Shown: in pieces, positions 10,264-21,600 of the stretch
How the letters are laid out: each line of letters opens with the position of its first letter
How positions within the stretch are numbered: position 1 is the first letter of the stretch
Source of the DNA: Diphasiastrum complanatum
Taxonomy: Eukaryota; Streptophyta; Lycopodiopsida; Lycopodiales; Lycopodiaceae
Direction of reading: 5' to 3'
DNA length: 64,000 nt
Assembly: GCA_029204225.1 (NCBI GenBank)
Contig: CM055095.1
Coordinates: 70,519,957 to 70,583,956 of the forward strand
Program-made: the position numbers and the translations under genes
The notes under the pieces: model-generated
What the model saw: only the letters and a program-made list of their open reading frames with translations
Told to the model about the DNA's origin: nothing
Database searches by the model: none

Positions 10264-12120
10264 TCATTTTTGGTGCCTCGGCAAATCTTCAAGCTTCAAT
10301 AGCTTATTAAACAGCCTTGCATAACTGAGAGTCTCTTGTTTTTCCTTGTCAACTTTTCTTTTATCAAGAAATTTCTCGTAACCGGCCTTCTTTCCGATGG
10401 CTTCAAATGTAATAAACCTCGTCTTTGGCCCCAACAAAATAGGTCCTAGGTATGGCTTCATTCCGGGTATGAACTTATTTGCATACCACTTTTCGATCAT
10501 CTGCACATATTGGCTGCAAGTAAAGGTAGTTCGGTAGTAAAGTCTCGCCATCATTAAATGTGCATCTTCCGTTTGTAAGGGCTAGTTGACATGCAACCTG
10601 TTGAGTGGTAGGCCTTTATCCCAGTAGCATTCCAATGTCGCAAGAAAGGCTATAGTTAAACAATAGTTAGCGCTCTCTTGGACTACAGTATCTGCATTGC
10701 CCCTATAGGTATATCCAAACTTGAGGAGCGCATCCTGATACTTTACAAAGGTTGAGCTAGGATCAATCCCTGGAATGATAGGCCAATTGATCTGTTGCTC
10801 GGCTAGCTTTGTTTTCTCAGATCCCTTCTTTTAACTGGCACATAGTAGGGATTAGTCCTTTTCTAGCTTGGTGCTCTCAGGTATTCTTGTAGCTGCTTGT
10901 CGTTATTCAGCAGCATTACAATCCTCCAGGAGGGCTATGGACGTAGGGCGTTCACGAGGTTGCTAAGATTTGGACATTCTTCAGCTGTTATTTTCTTTGC
11001 CCCCCCCCCCCCCTCGCTCTCCCTTCTTGTAGGTCTCCTGAAACTCATCAGATTCCTTACGATCTAGCAGTTTCCTTGAGGGTCTTGCCAAATAGTCATC
11101 CAGTGCGGTGGCACTTTTGGTATCAGGAAATTTTGAAGTAGAACCTTCGGGTTTTGATCCAGCTAAGGTCTCGCTCTTACTCTTCGAAGGAGATGGAAAA
11201 AATCCCATAGAAGGCTGCACCATCTCATCACGTGGATCTTGATCGAAAGAAGCTTCTAGGACGTACTCCATAAGAGGTCCACTTGTTGCTTTGACAAGAG
11301 AAGTTCCTCTTGGATTTTGTTGACACTTTCCTGGAGTGCTAACAGCTTCTTATTATTTTCGTCTTCTATTATTTGCTGGTTCCTCTTCAGGACTTCGTGC
11401 TTTTGAATCAAGGAGACATATTTCTCCATTTTTACTGCCGCTCCTGAAGACGAACTGGTACGCTGATGTCTTCTAGCTTTACTAGTTGCTTAATCATCAT
11501 CATGCATCAGTTAGTCTCTTATTTTTCTGAGTCAAGAGATCTAACCGGCGCTCAAACTGGTCTTGCACTTCTTGAAGGATCTGGAGCTGACTTGAAAACT
11601 GTTCTTGCTCTTCCAGTCTTTTGGCCCTTTCACTTTGCAATTCTTCCATAGTTGTTAGCAACTCCGCATCTCTCAGTTGCAGATCATGCTTTGTTGTCCT
11701 GGGCTCATCTATTTGTTGTGCAAGCTGGTGCACCAACCAATGCAGATGGTATGAGGTCTCGGTATGCCATTTGAAGGTTTTCCTGGCTTTCTTGGACAAA
11801 CTGTCATAGGTTGGACAAGTTGGGAATTCGGAAGGAAGGCGGTGGTAGGTAGGAAAAGAATATTGAGAGGTTGTGGAGTGAGTTGGAAGTGGAATAGCTA
11901 GTTATGTCATTGTATCAATAGCAACGGGGATGGTAGGAATGGTGGTAGTGGTAAATGAAATGGTGATGGAGGTGGTATCAACAAGGGATGCAAGCAACAA
12001 CGGCTGAATCGGATCAGAAAGCAGGAAGATCACCTGAAATTTGCCAGAGAGACATGAACTCGCCCGAAAAGTGTGTGAAGTAAAAATGAACTTGGCGGCT
12101 GGGGTATTTATACCAAATCT
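10264..12120 (-). pseudogene. Extra ORF downstream of gypsy pol
   Basis: Reading the minus strand after the gypsy pol end, there is a TATA-like TATAAATA (plus 12107-12114), then a coiled-coil segment rich in Glu, Gln and Leu (11799-11500, e.g. LEEQEQFSSQLQILQEVQDQ). Next come a Ser/Lys-rich linker (11271-10981) and a more conserved-looking block (10800-10264, e.g. YANKFIPGMKPYLGPILLGP). Frameshifts and stops interrupt it. Some plant Tat/Athila-lineage elements carry an additional ORF 3' of pol, which this matches in position. The function is unknown to me. Confidence 0.5.
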
Positions 12121-12208
12121 CATTGGGTGGAAATGGACTTGTCAGACGCAAATGTATGGGGCGGTTGTCGGATGCAATGTTTTAAAGAAGTGTAAAATCA
12201 ATGGGTTT

Positions 12209-12800
12209 TTAGCAATTGTGCATAAAAAAGTATGAGGTAAAATACCATAGAAACACAGGACTTACAAAAAAATTATCCTCATAGTACCTTTGTAGTCGGC
12301 TACCATTGACTAAGGTGTCAAGAGAAATGCCTTCTAGGGTTTCTAATTGGACTACACCATTGGTGAAAATTTTGCTGACAACATAGGGGCCTTGGCTATG
12401 GAATTTCAACTTCTCGGGATGGACCTTAGAAGATGTATAAAGTAAAACTTTATCACCATCATAAATATCCTTAGTCCTAACATGACGATCATGCCAAGCC
12501 TTTTGTTGTCGTTTATGAACTAACTGTGCATGATAAGAGATAAGACGTGTTTCACACAGTTTCGTCAATGTAAAGGTACTATCGTCACACAAGTCAGTGG
12601 CATATGTTAAAGTGACGCGTAGAGAAGAAATTAAAACTCTACTGGCATAACAGCCTCTTGGCCATATACCAGCTCAAACGGTGTTTTCCAACCCGTGGCT
12701 CACTTTGGTGTTGTTCGATATGACCAAATAGCAAAAAATAATTTTGTTTCTCAGTCGGATCGACTTGTTTCTACTATATGTCAGAAATGGTGAACTCCTG
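12209..12800 (-). pseudogene. Ty3/gypsy integrase C-terminal end
   Basis: The minus-strand frame 12592-12209 has AWHDRHVRTKDIYDGDKVLL, FHSQGPYVVSKIF and VNGSRLQRYYEDN, the post-core tail of gypsy integrase (DxVLLY...GPYxV...VNGxRLK). Upstream to about 12800 the RC sequence reads WSYRTTPK-like and FELVYGQEAVMP-like segments with frameshifts. It resembles the end of the 60.9-61.2 kb element (VNGSRLRKFW), so both are one broad lineage. Confidence 0.8.
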
Positions 12801-13559
12801 CAACTTTGTTGCAACGCGAAAGTCAACGTGCCTTGACTCGAAGGTCGAACGATTCGCGAAGATCAAACAATTTGCGAAAGCAATGTTGTAAGTATATGCT
12901 TTATATTTCTAAACTAAGTACAGGTCAAGCTATCTTGCTGATTAGAACTCTTCATAATCTTTCATACACTTGTACCAGAGAATTAATATATGAAGATCTT
13001 GGTGTTACACTACAGTCTGTTGTGGCGAGGGTCGATGTCTCTTGTGTGTTCGGTTGTGCTTTTTGTTGTAGTCTGTTAGATCCCGAACAAACTGCTACAT
13101 CATACTATATCAGACTTTGAGAACACAAGTGCATCTTGTTCATTTTCATAGACACAATTCTATAGCTACTTACCATTATGTAATTGTTATTAATGAACAT
13201 TTAATATATTCACTCTTTACTTATGCATTCGTTCAAATAATAATGATACTTCAGATTTGTATCATATGGTGAATGATTTGTTCTCATGCTTAATAACTTG
13301 ATTGCTTTATTTTCAAATTTTTTATCAATCTTTTTAATAAAAATTTGAAAACGTCTTTGGAACTCATTTCCACAATCGAAAAAGAAATGATAAACAACTT
13401 AAATGAAAATTTTATTTTATTTATTTATTTTAAACAAGTTGGAGATTTATGTAATTTCTTTACATTTTTCATGGCGCATTGCAAATGGCATTTTCAAACA
13501 TCATATCACATCATTCATTTGAGAGAAATGCGAATTTCCTAGTTTATAAATTCGAGAGA
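12801..13559. other. AT-rich DNA, no gene seen
   Basis: The left part (12830-12880) repeats the TTCGCGAA/TTTGCGAA style of the 200-540 repeats and may be LTR debris. The rest is low-complexity AT-rich sequence with only short chance frames. Confidence 0.4.
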
Positions 13560-13690
13560 AAAATTGTCACCTCTCAAAGCATACAATAGGAGAGTTCGGA
13601 CAGTGAAGGCTTGATCATCGGACTAAAAGTCTCGTTGTAGTCGATGTGCTTAGACAGATGGTGTTCTAACTACTAATTCTTGTTCTTGCT
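13560..13690 (-). pseudogene. Ty1/copia reverse transcriptase remnant
   Basis: The reverse complement reads KHIDYNETFSPMIKPSLSEL, matching the copia RT start (GIDYxETFSPVVKPxTIRxL). Only this piece survives; flanking DNA is too decayed to read. Confidence 0.65.
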
Positions 13691-14032
13691 AACAATCACT
13701 GACCTTTTTTAGAAAATGTCAAAACATTTTACAATTTCTTCTATTGGTTTCATGAATACACAATTATAGACCAATTCATAGACCGATAAAACTTGCGAAG
13801 TCATAGATCAGCATTTGGTATTTTGGTTTTTTTATTTATAAATAAAGTTTTTTTTTGGATATTTTTAAAAAACAATTTTAAAAATAGAATAGAAACTTTG
13901 GATTAATGTCAAATTAAATATATGTAAGTCATGTCATACGAGAATACCTTTTGAGGTATAGTTTCAGACATTGAAAGCAATTATGTAAGCAATCATTTGT
14001 TTTTGAAGAATTGCTTGCATCACCTCACTCTT

Positions 14033-14252
14033 TGGTAATAGCAATTGTCATCAAATTTCAAAATTAGTTACAAAAGAGTCATTTTGGAATTGTTATGAAA
14101 TATCATAGAACATGCAATATCCTAGTTTAGAGAAAAACCTATTCATTTTTGGTAATAGCAATTGTCATCATATTTTGAATCGGCTACAAAAGAGTCATTT
14201 TGGAATTGTTTTCATAGAACGTGCAATATTCTAGTTTAGAACAAAATCTATT
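14033..14252. repeat. Tandem duplication of about 118 bp
   Basis: GGTAATAGCAATTGTCATCA occurs at 14033 and again near 14152, followed in both by CAAAAGAGTCATTTTGGAAT and a TAGAACATGCAATAT-like end. The two copies have diverged by several substitutions and small deletions. No coding content is seen. Confidence 0.8.
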
Positions 14253-14717
14253 TGTTTGCTTGTTTTGGAATACAAAACTTTAAACCAAATGAAACTATGT
14301 ACAGATATTTGAGAAGCAACAATGGAAAACAACATTTCAAAATTGGTAGCCAAAAAACCTTCCTACATAGACTCGTTCGTAGGCAATAATCTCAGCTCCA
14401 TGCAAACTATCGCACATGGCATGACATGAAAGCGAAGCATGTAACTTAGGGTGTTTCAAAATAATGTTGGGTATCGATTGTTTCTCAAGTCTTATATTAA
14501 AAGGGTGGGACATTTCACCTAAAAAACTCAACTTTCGATGACTAGACAAACTTGATACCTGCCCAACACGGGTACTACATCTCCTTTACTCTAGCCTTCA
14601 CAAGGCTCGAGGGCTGAGGCTTTGAAGCAATATATTTTGAGAGGGGGGGCATGGGGGACATGACCTATCCTAGTGACAATATCTTAATTTCAGAGGGTAG
14701 GTAATTTTATGGACTAG

Positions 14718-15086
14718 GTAGCGGGCCGTGAGCAGGCCCGCTACAGTGTGTAGCAGGCAGCCTTCACGCACCTCGCCGCCCTGCTACACGTAGCAGGGCG
14801 GCGAGGTGCGTGAAGGCTGCCTGCTACACACTGTAGCGGGCCTGCTCACGTGTAGCAGGGCGGCGAGGTGCGTGAAGGCTGCCTACTACACACCGTAGCG
14901 GGCCTGCTCACGGCCCGCTACCGGGCGTAATTGAAGTTTTGGCCTTTCAGGGCAGCGAGGTGCGTGAAGGCTGCCTGCTACACACTGTAGCGGGCCTGCT
15001 CACGGCCCGCTACCGGGCGTAAGGTGTGTGAAGGCTGCCTGCTACACACTCCAGCGGGCCTGCTCACGGCCCGCTACCGGTCGTAG
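14718..15086. repeat. GC-rich nested palindrome array
   Basis: About five copies of a unit built on GGTGCGTGAAGGCTGCC and CTACACACTGTAGCGGGCC fill this block. The first copy is inverted: 14727-14787 is the exact reverse complement of 14790-14850, a 61-bp perfect inverted repeat with a 2-bp spacer. Later copies are direct and separated by CACGGCCCGCTACCGGGCGT and a short AT-rich AGTTTTGGCCTTT segment that recurs near 14934 and 15091. It is much richer in GC than its surroundings and ends about 200 bp before the host-gene start codon. Confidence 0.9.
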
Positions 15087-15216
15087 TTAAAGTTTTGGCC
15101 TTTTTGGCTCTTCAACAAAGATATTCAGAGCCTATCAAAATGGGACACCTGTCCGCTACAAGCCCAAACATTAAAACATTAATGATGGAAATCAAATCCA
15201 TAAAATTGGGGGGGAG

Positions 15217-15270
<54 letters not shown>

Positions 15271-15284
15271 AGAGAGAGAGAGAG
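15217..15284 (+). repeat. (GT)n(GA)n microsatellite in the 5' leader
   Basis: A compound (GT)8(GA)n run with one AAAAG interruption abuts the start codon at 15285. In plants, GA repeats are common in 5' leaders and core promoters and can bind GAGA-type BBR/BPC factors. Length variation here could affect expression; this is inferred. Confidence 0.9.
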
Positions 15285-15611
15285 ATGGCATTGGCTCGTC
15301 CTTACCAAAGCTTCTTCCTCTCTCGGCCAAATCACGCGCTATCTCCGACCAGCTCGGGCATATGCACCTCTTCCTGCCACCTGAATAATGCATTGCCTAT
15401 CCTCTCTAGTAAGAATTATGCACGCGTGCAACGGAAAAGCGTGGTCTTTGCAGCAGCTACAGATGAGAGTAGCAGCAATGAAGCAGAAACAGACAATGGC
15501 ACCAGAGGCAAAGGCTTGTTCAGCTTCGTAACCGACAATCCTTCCAGCAGGGAAGCAATTCAGCTTCCAAATGAACCAGCCCAAGACGGAAACGTGGGCC
15601 AAATGATATAT
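15285..15611 (+). CDS. Host gene exon 1 (transit peptide)
   Basis: It encodes residues 1-109 and ends MIY|GTAAGT in phase 0. [20 protein letters not shown] starts a Ser/Arg-rich, acid-poor leader. A Glu/Asp-rich stretch and [13 protein letters not shown] follow, the latter a conserved lead-in to the hydrolase domain. The ATG is the first after the GA tract. Confidence 0.88.
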
Positions 15612-18600
15612 GTAAGTTGTTCTTTCCAATTCGACACTCTTTAGGCTAGTAATTAGCCAAAAGACAATGCCACAGCATAACGAAGATCCCAATTATGTTT
15701 TAGTTGGCCAAAAAAACAGCAATGCAGTTAAATGAAATATCATTGCCAATCTAGCCACAGCTTAGTGAACGATCCCAGGCGTGGGCTGAATGTCCAGCAA
15801 AACCGTGCAAAAAATTAAACACCCTTCTTCAAGAAGAACACAAGGGTTTTCAAAGATAAGCCTTGTCAAAATTTTTGTGCAAAGTAACTATAAGTGAGAA
15901 ATGAGATACATTGCCAATATTCAGGAACCTAGTATATTTTATACCGAAGAATGACTTTTGTTTTCCAAATACTACAAATGGCTCAACACTTGTCAAGGTC
16001 CTCCTTTCCATTCAAGTTGTATGTAATTCTCTTCAATGTTCGAAGTGGTTATTATAGGCTATACCAACCTGCTTATGTTTCTTGAAAATCATTATGAGCA
16101 ACTTTTGGAAAAGAGTAGTGGTTGTTGCATGTGCGAGGTTTTTTGGCATATTATTACATATCTTTTATGCACTTTCTAAGGGTGGATTAGAAGCATGTCA
16201 ATTTGCCCACCCCTTCGTTCTACCCTCTGTTCAAATTGCATTTGGCAAGTTGCTTGATAAGCATTAATAAAAAAATGCTTCACCATTGGCGCATTGGCCT
16301 TGAGTTGTTAGTGGCAACTCAACAAGGAGGTGGAGCCTAAATAATACACTTGAGTGCCCCTACGTGGCAAAGAGGAGTGCCACCTCATATGACACATGGT
16401 GGCAACTCCAAGTGTTGTCTGAAAGGGGGGAGGGCCCTTTTTTTTGAACATGGACCATTGTAGGCTAGTTGTGTCGATGGAGAGGCTTTTCTATTGTTGA
16501 ACTACCTCACTTGGAAGCGATACCAATTTAAGATTTCAAATATAAATCCTCTTTTTCGCCCCTCTTTGGACCCAAAGCGTAATTGTTGTAAGAGCTTAAT
16601 CTTGCACTCAAATTTTCTAGTGCCAAGTGTTTATCTAAGAGTAATATATACTCCATATAAGCAATGTCTCCAGCTTCTTAAGGCAACGACAATGGCATGC
16701 ATCTCCTTTCCATGTGTGGGGTAAGTCTCTTCATAGGCTCTAAGCTTCTGGAATGACCCCTCAATTTCGCTTAAGCAATTTTTCTAGACCATGACCACTT
16801 ACATTGGTCTCAATTGTTAATGAAAGAAAAAATTCAAGAAGTATTGGTGTTGTTGAAGAGCTCGCTTGATGCCTTTGAAAGTATGTGTGCATGTAGGGGG
16901 TAGGGATCTCTTCACGGCCTGTCACGACTTGTCACAAGTAATTTTGTTCCCATGAGATTGCTACTAGCATTCTTTCAAAGCATGCATTCAAGATCAAAAG
17001 AAAGGAAGCACCACTAATACTGTCTTACCAAGTTTTGTTGAGTTCTGACAAAGGAATACAAGGTAGTCTCAGAGAAGGTCTAGATCCCAACAATTAAAGC
17101 ACTACTTTTATAAGTTCTGGAGACTCAGGGGTAACAGTGAATGATATTGAGATCTGATCGACGAATTCACTACCCACTTGTGTTGCAGCAAGAAGATCTT
17201 ACATAAATGGATCCTATACCTGTTGAGCCATTGCAAGCTGTAAGGAGAACTCTGAGGTAAGACCGATCAGATTTTTATAAATCTATGGAGAAGCCTGTGA
17301 AATCTACGGGGAAACCACACCTACAGATAAATTGAAATTATTCCCCATGGCACTCGTTGGAGCTACACAAGAATGGTTCTTTAACCGAGCAACGGAAGAG
17401 CGGAATGACTGGGAGGCAGTGAAAACTGCTCTGATCACGAGATTTAAACCACGGAAATTTTTGGATAACCTGTTCCTTTTGATTAGTAAAATGAAGAGAA
17501 CGTGTTCGTGATTACATCGAAAGAATTAAACACCATCGTTCTGAATGTAATCCAGACCTAACGCCTGACCATGCAATGGTATGTGGTTTTTGGCGGGTCT
17601 TCCTAAGAAGATAAGAAGGTAATTAAAAAGAGTGGATCAAGATGAAACATTGAATGAAGCCATGGAGGATGTTGTCCGTGAAGAAGATGAAGGATCAGAT
17701 GATGAATCTGCGTCCATACTGGGCCATATGCATCACCATCCCTGGCAATGACTGCCGCAACGCAAGTGTGATAGATCAAATCGAGAAGATGGCAAAACAA
17801 CATCAACAACAAAAGGAGCAGATGATGGCACAACTTGATCAGAAGATGAAGCTAATTCAGAATTCTCCATCTCAACCACCAGAACCTACTGTGCAACACT
17901 ATTCATGTCAAGAGAATGTATGGTGTCTTGTATGCACTCAGAACCACACTGCTAAATAGTGGCCAATATTGAAGCAACGCTAATCATCGAATTATTGTCA
18001 TCTGTGCAACACTCCTATGCATGATACTGCAGTTTGTCCTTTCAATCCTCGGGTTATGCAGCAAAGAAGGCCACAGTTTCAGTCATCATTTGTGTATCAT
18101 CAAGTTGCGCCAAATGCTGCTCCGAGATTGGGACCACCACTACAATAGCAAAGGCTACAACCATTGAATGTCATTGTGCCACTGCACGGAGGAGAAGAAC
18201 CATTCTCTGTGAATGAACGAGAAAAGCCCAGCACAGAAATCAAGTCGAATGCATATCTCTTTGCGAGAATTCCTACGATTGGCACCTCAAGCCAAGGAAA
18301 CCTTGACCAAGTAGATGAAGGAAACGAGTGAACCCCCTACAAATGAACCAATGTATAGACCATATCAATTATTACCCGGACATCTGTATAGGCGAGGTGT
18401 GGATGGTATTCTATGAAGATGTGTCTTGCTTTTTGAGTAGTGTTAATCCATGCTTTGAGAGCTTAGTGTAGGTGCATGACACCTCCCTTGCTATCTTGTG
18501 ATTATGAGTAGTGATAGTGGGAATTTGACACTTTTGTAGTGTTAATTATTCTTGCAACTAGTGTTAATGTGGAAATAGTGTCAGATTCTAGTGTTATAAT

Positions 18601-21600
18601 GACGATGGTAGTGTTAAACCGACTGCTAGGCAAGATTAACCTTCTGGTTTTCTGGTGAGGGTTACAGTGGCGAGAGTTGATCTAGCGAGGGTTCCTAGAC
18701 AGTGAATAATGTATTTTTCAGCAAAATTAGCTATCAAGGAATCCAGATTGATTATTAACCTTCGCCAAGAATACAGAAGATTCTTTCCACTCAGATGCTG
18801 GTGTGGACAGACTGGCGAGAGTTCATAGAGAGCGGAACATCAATTTTCACAACTGGCAAGGGTTCAAAAGGCCAATTTACTATGAGAACCTTGCAGATAG
18901 GGCTAACCTTCGCAGGAACGTTCTCGAACTTTACTGTGGAATTTCTGTACTCAGATATGTTTAAAGGAAGCTCGGCGAAGGTTCTTACTAACATGAGATG
19001 CTAAATTGTGAGGGCAATCAATTTCCTTGGCACTGTGCTAGAATGAACCTTCTCCAGATGGTCTATTAGCTTGGCCCATAGAGAGCTAGCTGCAGCAGCA
19101 CCGGTGAGGGTTACTCTGTAAGAGAACTGTAAAATTTATAGTCACTGGGAGAAAGCTGCAGCAGGACCGGCGAGAGTTCTTAATGAGTCAAGGATAATTT
19201 TTTTGTGATTTTACTAATGTTTTTTGACCTTTTCTGCAGTTTGGATGGAACCAACCTTCGCCACTTGGACAACAGATTTGGGCAATAATTTCAAGTCGAA
19301 GTTGACTTTGGCCTCTCCTATTATATTTTAGCTCTATTGGCCCAAGCCTACTTTCGTTTGAGATGACATAGCCTAAAAAATCAGTCACCCTCTTGCCAAA
19401 AATAAAGTATACTCTCTTTTGCATAAAATTTATTGTCTTTTAAGATAAAAAGCACCTGTTCCACATGTATGAATTGTTCTTCGCAGCTCTTGCGATTATG
19501 CAAGAGAACACAAGAGACTACATTCACATTACCACCGACCTCATAATTGACAATGAAGATGATGAATACAAAATTGGTTCTAGGGGCTGGTTGCACCCTT
19601 TGAGGTTTGATGACTATGTAGGTCTGTTGACATTATCAAAAACTATGAGTGCTAAAGACTCCTTAAATAATGATATATATCAATACGGAGATGTCATTAA
19701 GGGCTGTGAACTTAGCATTATACTTTTAGTATTGCCCCTTTATGATAAGTTCATGAATTTGCTAGATGGAATCATCTTTCTCCGGCTATGATAATACCCA
19801 GTAAAAGTAAGGATCGCTTAAGGGTAAAGTAGAGTAACTTGCATGGGCTCTAATTGGATAGTCCCTTGAATTCTTTGTAGGAGAATCATCTGCAATTCGT
19901 TTAAGGTGAGGGTCTGTAATTCGTGTTATGGCCAACTGACTGATGTTCATTCATTGATCTTAGTTGAAGATTGTTATATGATTCGTTAGTTTGGCTGTTC
20001 ATTATGATCCTATGTGATGCTTTATGATATTGTGTTTGTGATTGGAAATAAATGAAAGTTTTATTGATCTTTAGAATGAGATGACATCAATGACTAGAAA
20101 TATATAATTTCTATCAAAAAGAAATCGCATAGTCAATCAAGTCAGTTACAGCAGGTAGAAAACTGCTATTTGGCCCAAATGTTGTATTGCAGTTACTAAA
20201 TGTCTGTGTGCATTTTAGCAAATTGAGAACAAAGGAAGGGATTTTGGCTCTTATGTGCAAGCTGGAGACTTTAGTTGGTTTGTGCGAGAAACAGGTTCTT
20301 ATACTCATCTCATATTTGTGACTCCTATCTTATATTAGCAATGACTGTTCCAATTGAAAAAATTGAAGTTTCATGATTCTGCATTGATTAAAATACAGGA
20401 AAAGGAGCTTCATGCTTGCTTAAGCATTAAATTCATAAGAACAGCCGGTCAAGGAATTAGGGTTAATGAAGTCATTTTAGTAGTTAAGACTATGAGCTAA
20501 GTTTGCAAATTGATTTTGACCTATTTTAGGATGATGCTCTTTTTTAAACAAACAAAAGAGATATCTATAATTTTCTTAGACATTACCAATTCAATTCTAG
20601 GATAGTTAAATATAAAATTAGAGCTGAGGATTCTTCAACACAATGGCATCCATATAATCATTGAATTCATCATCAATAAGTTAAAATGACTAGGAGAACA
20701 ACATTTTGAAAATTGATCGGAAATAAGGCAGAAAAGAATTCGTGTGTAAAAATTCACGAGGATGAAGAAGCTAATGTAATTAGGAATCCTGCTGCAATGA
20801 TGTCTATCTTGTTTTGTGGTTACAGTGCCATTTATTGAGAATATAGGTCTGAGTATAAGACTTAATGTTACGTCCATGTCCCCTTTAGAGAATTCGGAAT
20901 GATCCTTGACATGGATATTCGATACTCCAGTGCTTAGTTGCCCGTTCCGGAACAGAACGCGTTCTGGAACGCGTTCTGTTCCGGAACGATGCCCTTAAAA
21001 AAATAAAAAAAATACGTTTTCTTTACGAAGGATTTAATTCATTAAATAATTAAATTATTAAATTTTTATGAATTTCGTTCCGACCAGGAACGTTCCGGAA
21101 CGTTCGGAACGGAACGTTCCGACCCATTTTGGTCGGAACGGGCTTCTAAGCTCCAGTGTATGAGTTTATTTGTTACGCCTCGCCATTCCAGACTAGGCTA
21201 AAAGTGTAAAATTAATAACCTTGTGAGGGCCTAGGCGTACCATTAGGACATGTGAAGCTAGTGCATGGTGATTGACGACTTTATATGCATGTAGAGGAGA
21301 TTAAAGGCAATTGGTTGAGAATGGGGATCCTATATGGAATACTTCTAGACTCTCGGGGTCTATAGATACTTGTAAGAACTTGGCCTCCTCCACTTCTGGA
21401 TTTCTGTTTCCAATTGCCAAAAACCTCTCCTCTCTTGTATTTAGTCACTGCGGCTTGGGGCTGAAGCTGATCGGGGTTTGACCTTCGGCTTCTACTTGGC
21501 TGGGAGGTTTGGCTTCACATTACGCCTTTTGGCGCATGCAATTTTTTAACTAAAAACTGTCAAACTTCCCATGATCTTTGGCTACAGAGCACCAAATTGG

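Larger units (their letters stand above)
15612..20218 (+). other. Intron 1 (4.6 kb) with gypsy debris
   Basis: It contains a minus-strand gypsy RNase H scrap (16600-16760), a plus-strand gypsy gag remnant (17200-18330) and a leader-like stretch with repeated AACCTTCGCC motifs (18640-19290). An unidentified frame lies at 19465-19791. The stretch 15612-16590 shows nothing recognisable. Confidence 0.85.

Noticed and set aside
10981..11035. Gly-rich end of a minus-strand frame as a protein feature
   Set aside because: It comes from a C homopolymer near 11000 and probably marks a frameshift.
15112..15393. Minus-strand frame opposite exon 1
   Set aside because: It runs through the GA tract as Leu-Ser repeats and is the shadow of exon 1 and the microsatellite.
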